This document shows, in pieces, positions 37,201 through 49,600 of a stretch of DNA of 60,718 nucleotides. This DNA comes from a virus: the IMG/VR virus record IMGVR_UViG_3300042894_006795, positions 1-60,718 of that record; one strand, 5' to 3'. The notes beneath the pieces were generated by a model that had not been told where the DNA came from, did no database searches, and was given only the letters and a program-made list of their open reading frames with translations. The translations under genes and the position numbers were made by a program. The stretch's first letter is position 1. Every line of letters starts with the position of its first letter.

Positions 37201-38787
37201 GAGAATCCTATTCATATTGACATTTATAGTTGCGTATATCGGCGCTCCACCCCTTCCCCCCCGGAATCCTGTCGAAGCTTCGTCGGTCGAGTTTGGGGTG
37301 TATTCTATTTTTTTGACGAATCTAGCTGCTGCTGGATTTTTAATAAATTGATCCAAAATTGATTCTAAAAAACCACGCTCTGTTTCGTAATATCTGCTCA
37401 CGTCCGCTTCAAGCATTGCTTCTTTTTGTTTTGCATCAAGCCTTACCCAGTTGGGTATTTTTGCTAAACGCTCTTCCATTAATTGGCGAACCTGCAGGGG
37501 AGTAAGTCTTGTTGTGTCAAGCTCTATATCCCAGATACCGCGTTCCCGAAGGGCTTCAAAAGTGTTAACCAAGTCTTCGTTTACCAACCGAGAAGATTCA
37601 GATGTGTCTACCCCTAGATCTCTTTGAAGTTGATTTACGCTAGCGTCCCTCGCGGCAGCAACTCGTTGAGCATTTGCCATTCCGTGCTTGAATAGCCGCA
37701 TGTTTTCTGGGAGGTCGATCCCGGACCAGTCAGTACTGGGAATGCGCTCACCGGTGGCCATGTCATAGGAAACTGTTCTTCCTATTCTTGCTCTATCGAT
37801 ATCCTCTAAGGCGATAATCTCTTGTTGCAACTCAGGAAAGTCACTAAAATCAATTTGAGACCGAGAAGTTGGTCTAGTTTCTGAAGTATAAAGCCACCTG
37901 AAGAAACTGGAAGCTTTATTCCTGAATCCGCCAGTATCTTCCTGCTGTGAATCCGGATATAGATCTTGCGCTTGTCGTGCTGCGTATTTGGCAAATCTTG
38001 AACCACTGAACCCAAAGCAATTGGATCCAAACATGTCGGTAAACTGATTTGCTGCCGGAGTTCCCGGAGGGCAGCGAAATTTATTTCTTTCATCCATCAG
38101 AACGCCAAAGCGACCTGAAAATCTTCTTATCAAAGACCCACCGGGGATCATACTTCCAAGAGAACGACCAGGAAGTTTTTTGGTCTGGATATCCGGACGC
38201 AGAATCTTCAAAGCGCTTAAAGCTTTTTGTCTTTCCTCAAATGTCATACCAGATATTTGAGCTAACTGATCTACTTTTTTTGCTGATTCGGGTTTTACCT
38301 GTCCCGTTTTTTTATCAACATCATAAATTGTTAACTGAATTGACGGTTTTCGTTTTTCCTCTTCAAGAATTTGTTGAAATGACAACTTGGGGGGATCATC
38401 CAACCAGCCCATATTTGGCAACGTAGAAATACTGTTTTGCGAAACATTAGAAGGAAACAAAACAAGTCTTTTACCTGGTCCTCCTTTTGATGCTGTTTCA
38501 ACGCGATGACCAGGAATTAGTTCTTTTACTCCTGGACGCGAGTCAGCGGTGAACTCTCGCTTTCTGTTGTCAGTATCCTCGTAAGCTTTCTTTCTTACTC
38601 CCGGGAACATGTCTGACAATGCTTTTGTTGCTACTCCAGCGTCTAACTTTTCAGATTTTACGGAAACAAGAACGGAAGATTTAAAAGCTGTTGCCCTTTC
38701 ATCAATCGATTGACCGCAGCATTTTTGAGGAGCGACAAGACGCGAAGAGACAATTATTCTTTCTTTTTCAATGCTAATACCCGTCAT
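31222..38787 (-). CDS. Giant polyvalent virion protein (2521 aa): zincin, ParB-like, ART-like and DUF3626-like domains
   Basis: The start is at the ATG at 38787 because AGAGG lies eight bases before it; an in-frame GTG three codons upstream overlaps that site. Domains: about 215-265, a cysteine motif shared with the 668-aa protein (FRCPPGT...FTD...CFGF). About 480-680, a zincin metallopeptidase with H593-E-x2-H597 (AHEFAHVYQG) and a downstream Glu in LEASAEIWG. About 740-1130, coiled-coil helices. About 1160-1290, an ART-like fold (GNSIGRIV, FVMPPGSFRIIG). 1453-2012, a ParB-like domain with DGHHRWAAY (D1860). 2012-2521, a DUF3626-like ART domain with VVLKPQVSNRT (R2273) and GDSL. FSSG motifs at F1313, F1453 and F2012 delimit the later domains. 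It stands in the head operon next to the scaffold-like acidic protein, so packaging into the capsid is likely (inferred). Confidence 0.88.
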   Translation of the reverse strand: MTGISIEKERIIVSSRLVAPQKCCGQSIDERATAFKSSVLVSVKSEKLDAGVATKALSDMFPGVRKKAYEDTDNRKREFTADSRPGVKELIPGHRVETASKGGPGKRLVLFPSNVSQNSISTLPNMGWLDDPPKLSFQQILEEEKRKPSIQLTIYDVDKKTGQVKPESAKKVDQLAQISGMTFEERQKALSALKILRPDIQTKKLPGRSLGSMIPGGSLIRRFSGRFGVLMDERNKFRCPPGTPAANQFTDMFGSNCFGFSGSRFAKYAARQAQDLYPDSQQEDTGGFRNKASSFFRWLYTSETRPTSRSQIDFSDFPELQQEIIALEDIDRARIGRTVSYDMATGERIPSTDWSGIDLPENMRLFKHGMANAQRVAAARDASVNQLQRDLGVDTSESSRLVNEDLVNTFEALRERGIWDIELDTTRLTPLQVRQLMEERLAKIPNWVRLDAKQKEAMLEADVSRYYETERGFLESILDQFIKNPAAARFVKKIEYTPNSTDEASTGFRGGRGGAPIYATINVNMNRILSNQELMLPSLRPDQRLGVAAVGAATDAAGQEAVADFLVNSNHFAKRMAGLVGGPKTFAAFIGAHEFAHVYQGLAFLREAERKMQSPEGLDVPVYDRDNKFLGIKTVSSIEEMTGTDLFNLMDKMNDSIDVKDLDNALSKIENVRMLAGIYPDTYAGSERWGLEASAEIWGLREAGLVWGEDVDSALSFIDDAAARPSRVARVDSDVDADAADLASTAGAPSTQAGGVATPVSQMDADQLDEYLVNLASDMEATQEIEREQLKEYISNIANLSENEMIDEAALHSLNVDTIEEFSLKPLREQDILDDPNEDPRLTDLKRQHRDMLMSAWQKRSDINQKKYDDVKKAWRKKYGVGARGELERFDDDVVSARERAGLWTPDQARMAAQQLSLNELTDRAKDMSEDDILSEVVRSTRLFPSIEPGSTQALEIATGIEILKNEHVERSVKNGDKRSRARILRDLEEKIEETISPKPKPSKKFKKAQDVADFATAERARHRRSINKQQAAALREIADFEENPIALMLSPELQVQTGRAINRVTARRIRNNLAVNDSKSGQADLTAQVKNILLPALEAFDRSSASEGFEMEAIMEIAPGKTMGNSIGRIVEQDGFVSGVVSRSNAVIPAVSRADKKNEATLKNRVRVIIRVREGDRGIFPGQQDSGAQNFVMPPGSFRIIGRSDDGSLIVEAARQMDTVEVADRFVQTLTEGYDRGSARIVDDKIWRDGAVRKIRPVIDQAILDMRSSGRVVGPSSDDNSSIGETNSRINGDLADLDGYFGEGILADDGRFSSGAVRDDVLGSRESRQQRTRRRTKQISSDVNELRSVLAGRGSKKYPELSADSISPDVRDMLLSLSTAELQTKLDEIGYRFHSGLDRRVRVRMREADLEEFSRSGKFRSNMSAPGGSQIPGGRRVERLAAMGSSERSARFSSGAIQDSASLLERREIEKKTAAEALTIFDEIINSGKNVDDMTEGELTNLFQGRVKRTDRLAISERIEFVYEADNVQSALALMMAGHHVAVRYEDQTLTKQSQSQFEKLIKEGASAKIEAEHPDWLKFKQEFAKSNPQMDIGNDKDLKEAKRQYIEKWTADLCKLYNPEKNLLCSGHIGILREKMPQLNGRTFGNESLAIKMLVSGQAKGKWAYAGKKLKDITKLLPEQSNTENSEQYLSRLRSEGIDPEIINDYINATRYDRLSKMHPSKGGPQEPLGEEDKAWFYQNTNWQDTEVDLESEFMDFLEDVIKQPDGGNAVRRKEVVPSSYAPSQSQLVASKVDEINEAILSDSLNVVASMEKDGFQRGTPEFREEYIKRIFEEDDNGARKHWWTGAILATNDGFILDGHHRWAAYTVANRTLDEDMQIPLRVNEVQTDIIQGLTLGKVFQDVFGIKEARLGVENPWVKGEVAPATPEEVAMVKANLDETVGERIDELYDSGDFIQLGSVGLKNNPDYAEAARNRQRLAAERRPGPAARARQREIEEALEFESRDSANSFSSGRTTSITSAQRIRKSEAIVDAAISRTNVDKKTKESIKFALGLIDGSSERRLPRESIEQIGAEIARRSGNDIAKLALLEMADRGKINKNDIAEILGSIDYSADQNILPDQAQSIERAFKSALKALKESTDNAASEDIDTGRTGGPSRLAKVRRQMKRGSVSEERDVISGKNVGFAIDGITKEYYSRIGLPEEMSDEMLPVPGYVVHKSHIDAKKNKVKKNGVGNSLANAVFEVGDEDEIGDGLTALGDIEVVLKPQVSNRTAYSVGDSLTSGARPVRLNSTNREDISDAILGSTNKNSPSSNVETMLHMLAADKSNDLSIVNASFDEKSKMLTPDSNTLDATERKQIEAMVLGGFDMSEVEQINFPYSKISEMASSEKIEDVVNPTSIAERLRKAGFSDEEIQYFYSVNREGSLNTDAMRLLREYRTANKIKKDLGAKGFSKVKIAHPTGIDMDDPRSFYKGADSANSIESLLAERILNEITQQAKTMIKTMRDGKTPSLVGKKGGLL
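32743..34851 (-). other. [F/L]SSG junction motifs in the 2521-aa protein
   Basis: Three exact copies occur: GRFSSGA at F1313 (34840-34851), ARFSSGA at F1453 (34420-34431) and NSFSSGR at F2012 (32743-32754). The segment 1453-2012 holds the ParB-like domain and 2012-2521 the DUF3626-like domain. The large N-terminal part (zincin and ART-like) has no exact motif, only an FSGR near residue 220. These match the junctions in the other two giant proteins. Confidence 0.8.
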
Positions 38788-38801
38788 GGCGGGCACCTCT
38801 A

Positions 38802-40511
<1,710 letters not shown>

Positions 40512-40572
40512 ATGGCTCCTATTGTGTGGGTGAATGACCATCGGGACATTGACCTATAAACTGTGTGGCAAA

Positions 40573-40589
40573 CTATAACGTATCACGTT
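40573..40589 (-). promoter_or_regulatory. Possible promoter/operator: inverted repeat AACGTATCACGTT beside TATAGT
   Basis: In the 135-base gap before the acidic protein gene, AACGT and ACGTT form a perfect 5-bp inverted repeat around three bases (40577-40589). On the minus strand TATAGT (40578-40573), a -10-like box, overlaps its edge, with only a poor -35 (TTAAGG) 17 bases upstream. The overlap suggests an operator controlling a promoter. Support is limited to these short motifs. Confidence 0.35.
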
Positions 40590-40646
40590 CCGAGCCTTAA
40601 AATTAGCAACATTCAATGGCTTTAAGAAAAATAGTTTTTATCTTCC

Positions 40647-43600
40647 TTATTTGTTGATTATTTCTGGCGAGGTTTTTCTTTTTCCCTTACGTCCAGGAGC
40701 AGAAGGCTTGTACACCGTCGTGCCTTCCCTTAAGCGGGTCTGGGCATTCCTCAACTGCTCACCGCTGAAGATGTCTTCTATTGTGTGGTTTGTGCCAAAT
40801 ATTTTATTAAATTGATCAACGAATTCCTGCAATTCGGACCTCGAGAATCTAGGCACGTCGCCTAATCTTTTTGAAAAAGTCTTACCTCTTCTTTTTGCGG
40901 CAGCCTGCAGTACGGTCCCCATTTCCCTGCTATTGATAATAAATTGCCTACTTTGAACACTGTTAAGGCTTGAACCAGGGAATGACCTATCAATGAATTC
41001 TGTTAAAGCTTCATACACGTTGGCCTTGGATGCCAAAAGCTCCTCATCCAGCTTTTGGCCTGCCTTATTTACGCCGAATACATCGCGAGCATTCGGGATG
41101 ACCCCAGTTCTGATCATTTCCGCAATATAGGCAATGGGTACTCCATCTTTTTTCCACTCTTTCACGGCGTCTTCACCAAGTCCAACGTCTACCTTCTTCA
41201 CGTCGTCTGGATCAAGTTCGGCGTCTACCTTCTTCACGTCGTCTGGATCAAGTTCGGCGTCTAAATCCTCTCCAAAAGCTTTTTCCAGGATTGGCTTAAG
41301 TTGCTTCGGCCATTCATCTTCCGATATGCCGAGATGGTCAAGAAGTTGCGATAAAGTAAAATCTGCTCGCTGAACACGGCTACCCTTGCCTCTGCGGGCG
41401 TTGCTGGCAATATCAGGGGGAAGGGCCTCGAAAGCCTCGCCCATAGTTCCTTGATAGCTTAATTCTACCTCTGCCTCTGAGTCGTCCCTTGCGGCAGGAG
41501 AATTCTCGAACTTGCCTACGGCGTTGAATCGTCTTGCTCCGTCCTCCAGGTCATCAAACTCTTCCGCGGTAAGCATCTTCCCTGACCCATAGATCTCCTC
41601 CTCGGCGATCCCCCCTATAAAGTCTCCCCTGTCGTGCCAGTATGGATAAGCGTCTGCTCCAAATGTTTCGATAATAAAACGATCTCTCATGTTTGCACGG
41701 CCGGTATTTTCGACGAGTCTTTCTATGGCGTTCATGCCTTCTTCTTCGGCTTCCATATCGGATACTGGAGAAAACAATCTCCACCCGCTAAATTCTGGCT
41801 GACTACCAATTTCGGCCAATAGATACCTTACGGTGTCGTGCGTGAGCGCAGCCGTATCGCCCTTAAGCTTTGCTTCTTCCGTAACGTTAAGTCCAAGGAG
41901 TTTTGCTAGTTTCGGGATGGTAAGCGGCTCTGACTGGGTCCAATATACCCCCACTTTGGGAGTAGCCACGTCCACGACCTCCTCCCCTTGTAGCTCCGAA
42001 GTTATAGTTCCTCTGGATATATCTTCTTGCCTGCGCCATCCAGTAGGGATTCTGACGGTGTCAAGTAGTTTGCTTATCGAAAGCATCCATGAATCACCGG
42101 AAGGATCATTGTTTGCAAAATTGTCGGTTGTTTTACCGATCTTAACGACTCTTGATCCGTCGCTTTGCTTTCTTGCTCGCATCCTTTCTCCGACTTTTAT
42201 GATGTTGTCATTAATTTTTTTTGCACGATCATTCTTCGATGTTGAATTTTGATCTGCTGGCATATCTAAGGCAATGCCTGTCTGATTGAAGGCGTTCCAG
42301 AATTGCATCGCATAACGAGTTACTCTGTCTCTATCTTGAGGGTCAATGCGCACATCTGTACGTATTCCTGCGAGCTCTAGGGCAGATAGGCGCTGCTGCA
42401 TTCCTGCCCTATTCTCAAATCTGCTCACGCGTCTTCCGAACCTGCCCTCTGGAGTTCCAGTTATTTTTGAAGCCCTACTCGAACCTTTTGCTACATCAGG
42501 AGCTTCCTCGGATGTTTCCGAAGGTTCCGCACCTGAAGAGAATCCAGCATCAAAATCTTCATCAAAATCATCATCATCATCATCTTCAGCCTCGATCGTG
42601 CTTATTTCGTCAAGCTCGTCAAGCACATTGTCAGCGTCGTCCACAGTCAGGTCCTCGTCTGAAATCCCCCGCCCGTCATCTTCTCCCTCTGGAAACTGAG
42701 CGGCTGGGTCAAACATTGGACCATCGATAATTTCGCGTGCTCGTTCTCTCATTATGCGGACGGAAGCATCACGTAACGTTTCTTCCGAAACATTTGCGTC
42801 GGCAAATTCATCCATCACTTCTTTTCTTCGTTTGATGAACCCTTGTGTTGCTACGTCAGGTACGCCTATTCGTCTCATTTCAGCAATTAATTCATCATCC
42901 GGAAGACTCAGGACGCTTCTTCTTGAAGCGTTAAAATCGGTTAGGTCTTTCCCTTCCGCGGCATACTCTTCTATTTCTCTATACACTTTTGGCAATTTGT
43001 CGAGTGATAATTCACTCTCTCTGTCAAAATCTTCTGGCAAAATTTTACGTTCGACACCGTCGCGAATGAGGTCTGCAATTTCTTTACGCTTTTGACCTTC
43101 GGCAAAGTGCGCCATCCACATTCTCGGTGATAGTGATATCGCTCTCATAGCCCTAGTTACGACCACGTGTTGAAGATTCATTTCTTCTATCCAGCCCGGA
43201 GGTCCCGAACCGTTGCGCTTAGCTGCTTCAAGAATGTCTACGTTTAAGTCATCGTCAGGATCTGTAAAGTCATCAAGCACCAGAACAAATTTTCCTTCTT
43301 TGCCTTTTGCTGTTGTTCCAGTTTGTATGACGACATCACCACCGCGTTTTTTTGCACTTTTGCGAACAGCATCACCAATGAGGTTTATTATTCTTGTAGC
43401 TTCTTCTGGGTCATCTTTTGCATCTATGACGAATCCGTCATAATCTCTGCCCTTTGCGCGGCTCACCTTCGGGCCAACTCCGAAGCTCAGTCTCGTCCTC
43501 GACTGAAGCCCTAGGCGATCAAGTATCCCTAAAGTGTCGGACAGGTATGCTCCATCGAAGTTCCTTCCGGAAGTATCCGGGTACTTGTTCGGATCTGCAT

Positions 43601-46600
43601 ATACCGCCTGAGGTCTTCCAGTATCGACTCCGTCACCAGAAAGAATTAATTTTCCAGTCCATTTAAATTGTTTAGTTGCATAAAAAGTTTCACGTGGATC
43701 TGTGCCCGTGTTTGATCTGCCAGCTGTAGCTGTCATAACAAGTTTATTTCGCATTCTTCGAAAAGCGATTTTTTCTAGTTCTTCTACCGTTTCAGCTTCT
43801 CCAAACTCAGCAATTGTCTCAAACTTTGGGGTTCCGTCAGCCTTTGTCCACTTCGATGTGACTCTTAATCTTTCTCCAGGCTGATCTGGTATTTTTTCTA
43901 CAATAACCTGAAAGTCATCTGGGTTAATAGCATCTTGGCCGTCTTTGAAATCATATTCAAGTTCAAAATAAACAGCATCCTTGGTTCCTTTTGCATCAGG
44001 CTGTACAACAAATATTTTTGTTGCGGCGTTAACATCTGATGATTTTGAACTCCTATCTGTACTTGACAGAATCTGACTAAGAGTTTTTTCTTCAAACTCC
44101 ATCAAGCCTAGATCAAGGCTGTCCCTCATTGGCCTGATGCTAGAAGAACGGTGCGACTTTGTCCCATCCGCAAGCACTACTCCGCCACCCCTTAGGGAAA
44201 CAAGCATCTGGCTTGCAAACATTGTCTGAGATCCGGCTGGTTGTCCGTCTACTGGTTGAAACAACAATTGATACAATGAATTTCCTGGAGATTTTGATTT
44301 TAATTTAAATCTTTCTCTTATTGTTGCCATATCCCAATAATCTCCGATTAAAGGTGATTTTTCTGGTTTTCTTCCAGGGTTTAAACCGGCTGCAGTTTTT
44401 TCAGCCCAGTCAATATGTTGAAAGAAATCAACAGCTTCTTGCCATGCTGACTGAGTTAACATTATTTGAGGTTTGTCTTTTGAACTTAAAGGCTTAACGA
44501 GTTGATCAAATTCATTTTGAGTTAGATTCTGGGAATCACGCAGTGTTTCTGGATTGTCGATTCTTCCGCCAAGGAAAACTGCACTTTCAAGGAATAAGTC
44601 TTTCCATGTTTGAACTGCTAAATGGACAGTTTGAACTTTTCCACGCGACAGAGCCATGTCTGGCAAATTACCAAAATAAACTTCTTCTTTTTCATCGACA
44701 ACTCGAGTGCTTAAGGCTTTTGCAATTTTAGTTTTTGCGTCGTCTATTTCTTTTCTTAATTCAGTAAGCGCTTTTGCTCTTGCTTTTGGCGTCATTCCTG
44801 CAAAGTTTTCACCGTTTAAATATGAATCAAAACTAACTCCATAAAGTCGCTTAACAGTATCGTTAACGCTGTTTGCTGCACCAAAATCGCCAGCTTTAAC
44901 AAATGAAAAAATATTTTCTATGTGTCGTTTAGCTGCCGTGTCAGCAGCCCCTTCAACGTATTTCCACTGCTCTGCAGTTAACGGTTTGCCTTCATCCAAG
45001 AGATCCTGAAGTAACTTATTTTCCCGACCAAGAATGAGCGTCGCCATGTACCCGAGAAGACTACCAAAGCGAAATGACTGTGTTAATTTCGGCACAAAAT
45101 CGGGAGAAATTGACTGCATTATATTCTTTGAACCGTTGAAGCCAAGTATCTGCTGTCTGTCGTCGCCGACTGCTATTGTAGAAACTCTTTCTTTATTTCT
45201 GTTTAGTAATTCTTCCCAAACTTCATTAAGGTCTTGTGCTTCGTCGATCGCAAAAAGAGATATAGGTTTTTCTTTTGATGCGTATTGTTTTTTCAATTTG
45301 CCACGACTTCCATCGATAGAGACCACAACCCATGGTTCTCCTTCCGATTTGTCCCATTGACGTATAGACGAAATTCTTCCAGTTTGCGGATCTATTACTT
45401 CATCATAAAATTTATTATTTTTTCCATAATAGACAACATCGCCCCTGCGTATATTAAATTGTGCAGGTATTTTTTCATTCGCTAGGCTGTCTTTGCTTCC
45501 GTGCCCAAGAGCACCAGGATTTGTTGATAGATCCGGATCGGCGAGCAGTAGCAGTTTTGGCAACTGCCCCTGAGTTGGGAGCAACATGCCGTTTCCATCA
45601 ACCAATTCATCTGCGGCTTTTTTGACATATGAAAGCCATTCATCCATCAGTTTATCTGGAACGTTTTGAAGTTGTTCATCGATTGCTTGTGTTTTTTTCT
45701 GTGCCTTTTTAGTTGAGAATCTGCCGGTCATCGTGTCAGTTTGCTCGCGGAAGCTTAGATTAAAAACATCTTTTGTGACTTCCGGGTTTGAAGACAATGA
45801 CCACCTTCTGAATGCCATTGCAAGGTATTCGCCAAAAAAGTCTACTTCGATCCAATTATTCCCGTCAGGCATGGTAAAAGGGACATCATACACTTCAATA
45901 TTTTTAGTTTTTGCCTTTTTGCCTTTTCCTCTTGTAACGCTTATTGTTCTTCTGGGAAGACTCACACCAGCTTTTTCGAGAAATGCAAGCATGTCCTTGC
46001 CAGTTTCCACGGTTGAATAGCCAAGATCTTTGTAGTTAGGCCTGTATCCAATGAATTGCATACTCTCTGAGTCATGCTGTCTTCTTGCTTGGTCATAACC
46101 ATCCACAGTTATGGGTTGGTTTCTATTTTTAAACGATCTTCTTCTTGCATAGTCAGTTAGTAGTTCTATTTTTCTTCTCATCGACGGCGCATTTAATATT
46201 CTATTTTCCGGGCTGTCATTTTCTGCGATTCCTTGACGCAAGGACCAGTAAGCAAGCTGAGTAGTCGTTCCTATTCCTGTGTTCCCAGGAAATGATTCAG
46301 CTGCTTCTAGGCGGTTTTCTTTACCGAAAACCGTGTAGTAGATTGTCGGTTTATTATCTTCCGTTACTCCACGAGATTCTCCCAATTCCCTGATTGCTTG
46401 GATTAGGGTTTTTTCATCTGTGCTCTCTGGCCAAAAAACATCAACGTCTTCAAAACCTTTTGCTGGGTACTTAGCTGCAAGATAATTTGCTTTTTTTAGT
46501 AGCTGTTGCTTTCTAGTAACAGCATCTCCGGCAAATCTTTGTAGAATGTCATCAACGCTAAATTCAGCATTGATTGCTGCTGCGAGCATCTTCATTGTGG

Positions 46601-49600
46601 TTGTTTTACCGGAACCCGCTGCCGCATCAACTCCGATAACTAATTTTTCTTGACCGTATACAGCTGCTAATCCAAGATCAATAATGTCTCGCTGTTCATC
46701 CGTAGGAGGAACAAGAAGATTAAGAAGAGACTTAACGTCTGTTGAAGCAGGAGTTCTTCTTACGGGTCTTTTTTTCGATCCACTACGAGCATTTATTGGA
46801 TTTCCGCCACTGGCGAATCTTCCGTCGAGCGTAAGCGCCCTGCCCTGAGAGTCGGACACAGAGGCAATATCGCCATACATACGCTCTTCTTTTGACTGAG
46901 AGCCATATTTTCTTCTGTCTTTTGAAGAAGAAAGGTCTGAAGTGTCAGTAACGTCGTCCTCTTTGTCGAGGAAGGGAATTCCACTGGAGAAACGTTTGTC
47001 GATGTTGTCCGCTCTATCAATAAGGTCAATGTCTCCCATTGGGCCGCTGATTGGTCTGCTTGTTGGTACTTTTGGTGAATCCTCATACCCTTCTAACATT
47101 GAAAGCGGAACGGTGTCTCTTGATGACTTTTTAGCTTTTCTTTCGTTATCCTCCATGCCCGATAGACGCCGCAATGTTTTGGATCTATTTAGCATCCAGT
47201 CAACGGCTTGCTGCGCTTGACCCATGGCAGTCTTGATAGCGTTTGGATCGTTTCTAATCTTTTCTGCCCAGAATTTTAGATATCCTATGTGATCTTCTCT
47301 AACCATGGGCGAAATGCCAAGCATTCCCAGCAAAAAGGAAGACCCAACTTCTGCTATGAGCTCCTCAAACGCGTACGCCGGTGACCCATATTTTGCAACT
47401 TGAGGTCTATTGTTCCGGCTTGGATGCCCAGTCCAGTGCGTCATTTCGTGCAATAGGGTTGAGTAATAACTTTCCGCATCATTAAACGTTTCGAACGGCG
47501 GCATATTTATGAAGTCGCCGTTTGGAGAGAAAAATGGCCCGCCAACATTTGACTCTCTTAATCTTGGATTTAATTCTTTAACTATCGCTTCTGCATTTTT
47601 AACACGAGCTTTTGGACTCAGGTTTTCCAGGTCGATTTCTGGCTTATACATTTCAGGAGGCAGACCATCAATATCCGCTACGTTATAGACTTCTTCAACT
47701 TTGTACTGACGTGGATCTGATCCAAGTATCGGAACTAAGATATTTACAGGACGAGCATTCGGCGATGCTTTCCCTTTAAATTTTTTCCATTGACTTATCC
47801 CTGCCCATTTATTGGTTTCGTAACCACGTGATACCGCTATGGAGTTTAACAACATACGGTTGGTCCCCTGGTAGGACCAGCTTTTTTGACCTTGGTTCTT
47901 CTTTGTTGGGTTTCGGGGGTTGTGCTCCCCTTCTCTCCATGGCATATTCCATTTGAATTTTTCTGGATTATTTACAGCTTCTTGAAGCATTTCAAGAATT
48001 TGTTTGCCAATTTGAGCGTAGTATTCATCGATTACGGCTCTGCCCTCAGCTGTTGCCGTATCTACTATGTCGCCAGGCTTTAGAGAATTATTACCGTCTC
48101 CTCCTGAAGAAAACTTTCCAGTAGAAGAAACTTGGTTAAAAAAGCCATCGAACTTAAACCGCTCATCTATGGTTTTGTCGCTTTCGCGTTTTCTTAGAAA
48201 ATCCAAATAGTTTTTGTTTTTTGCCTGAGCCTGCTTCCTGGCCGCAGACATAGATCTACTTATCTCTTTTTTTGGTTTTGCTGTTACTATTTCCCGCGAA
48301 CCACTGCCTAGCGGCCGAGCTTCTGTTCCCGCTACCGAGGAGCGCTCTGGGGCTTCAATTTTACCGGGGACTTTTGGATTATTGATTGAGCCTGGACCGT
48401 CTGGTGTTGGGTCGGGCTGCTCAAGAGAAGTACCACGAAGGAATATACCTTCGCCCACAATCCCATTGAGGTTGCGGTCAATAGCTGTCCTTGGATCAAA
48501 ATTCTCAGCATTTGGGGTCGAGAAAAATCTACCTGCAGATCTTGCTCCCCCGATGCCGGGTTTATTATTGGCTCTACTTCCTATGGCTCTTCCGAGCCTG
48601 TAGGCGGATACCTTAAATTCTAGATCGTCACTGATTAAACTTTTTTTTTTTAAATTATCTAAAGCTGTATCGATAGCGTCAATCAACTCATAAGAAACAC
48701 CATTTGTTATTACTATTCCTTCTGGGTCAACATACGTATCTACCTTATGGTAGTCAAATACTGGATCTAACGCTTGCTTTACGTGAAAAGCATAATCTGT
48801 GGATACTGGCAGGAAATACGGCTTTTCTGGTTCAAAAGAATCTTCAAACGTACCGAACTCGGCTAGATGTTTGAATTTCCGCTTTTTTCTTCTTTTTCTT
48901 TTTACTATTCCACGCAGTCCGGCAATAAACAGCTCTCCTGGATACTTGAACTCAAAGTCAGCAATATATTCGTTTTCGTTATCCTCTGTCTCGAATTCGT
49001 ATTCTTTTTTGGCCATAAAGTCGCCTTTTACAACACCTGGTGGGATTATGGCAAAGCGACACTTCCCTTCAGGCTCTATTGCCATGTCGATAATCTGGCA
49101 GCTGTTGTCCTTGTTATAAAAAACGCAGTTTGAGCATTTAACCCCAATTCCAGCAACTGGATTTTGTGCAGCTGGTTTGTAGCCTGCCCAAATTCCATCA
49201 GAATCTTCGTTTATTTTTCCGTGACGCTTTACGATCTTTAGTAGTGCGTCTCTGAGGTCTGACTCTTCTTGATCCAGGTCATCGGCACTAATTGGCTTGC
49301 GGCTCTGCCCTTCGTACTGCACTGCTGGTAGGGGTACCACCGTCATTCCGTTTGGCCCTGGCTTTATGGCAATGGGAATCGATGGCATCTGGCTCGGACG
49401 AACAACCCTCTGAGGATCTACCGGAGGCAACCCGCCAACAGGCATAACTGGAGGTGAAGTTTGAGGCTTAGCAACGATCACTATTCTTTCTGGAGCGCCA
49501 AACATAAAGCGGCCATTGCCACCTCTGGAAAAATGACATTTATACTTTTCCATTGAATTTGACTGGTCTGTTCTGTTGAAGGAGACCATTCCGTTGTCTT

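Noticed and set aside
38077-38150. FSGR and FSGS sequences as additional junction motifs
   Set aside because: These lack the second Ser and lie inside other motifs (2521-aa protein near residue 220; FSGS in the 668-aa protein), so they are not counted as [F/L]SSG sites.
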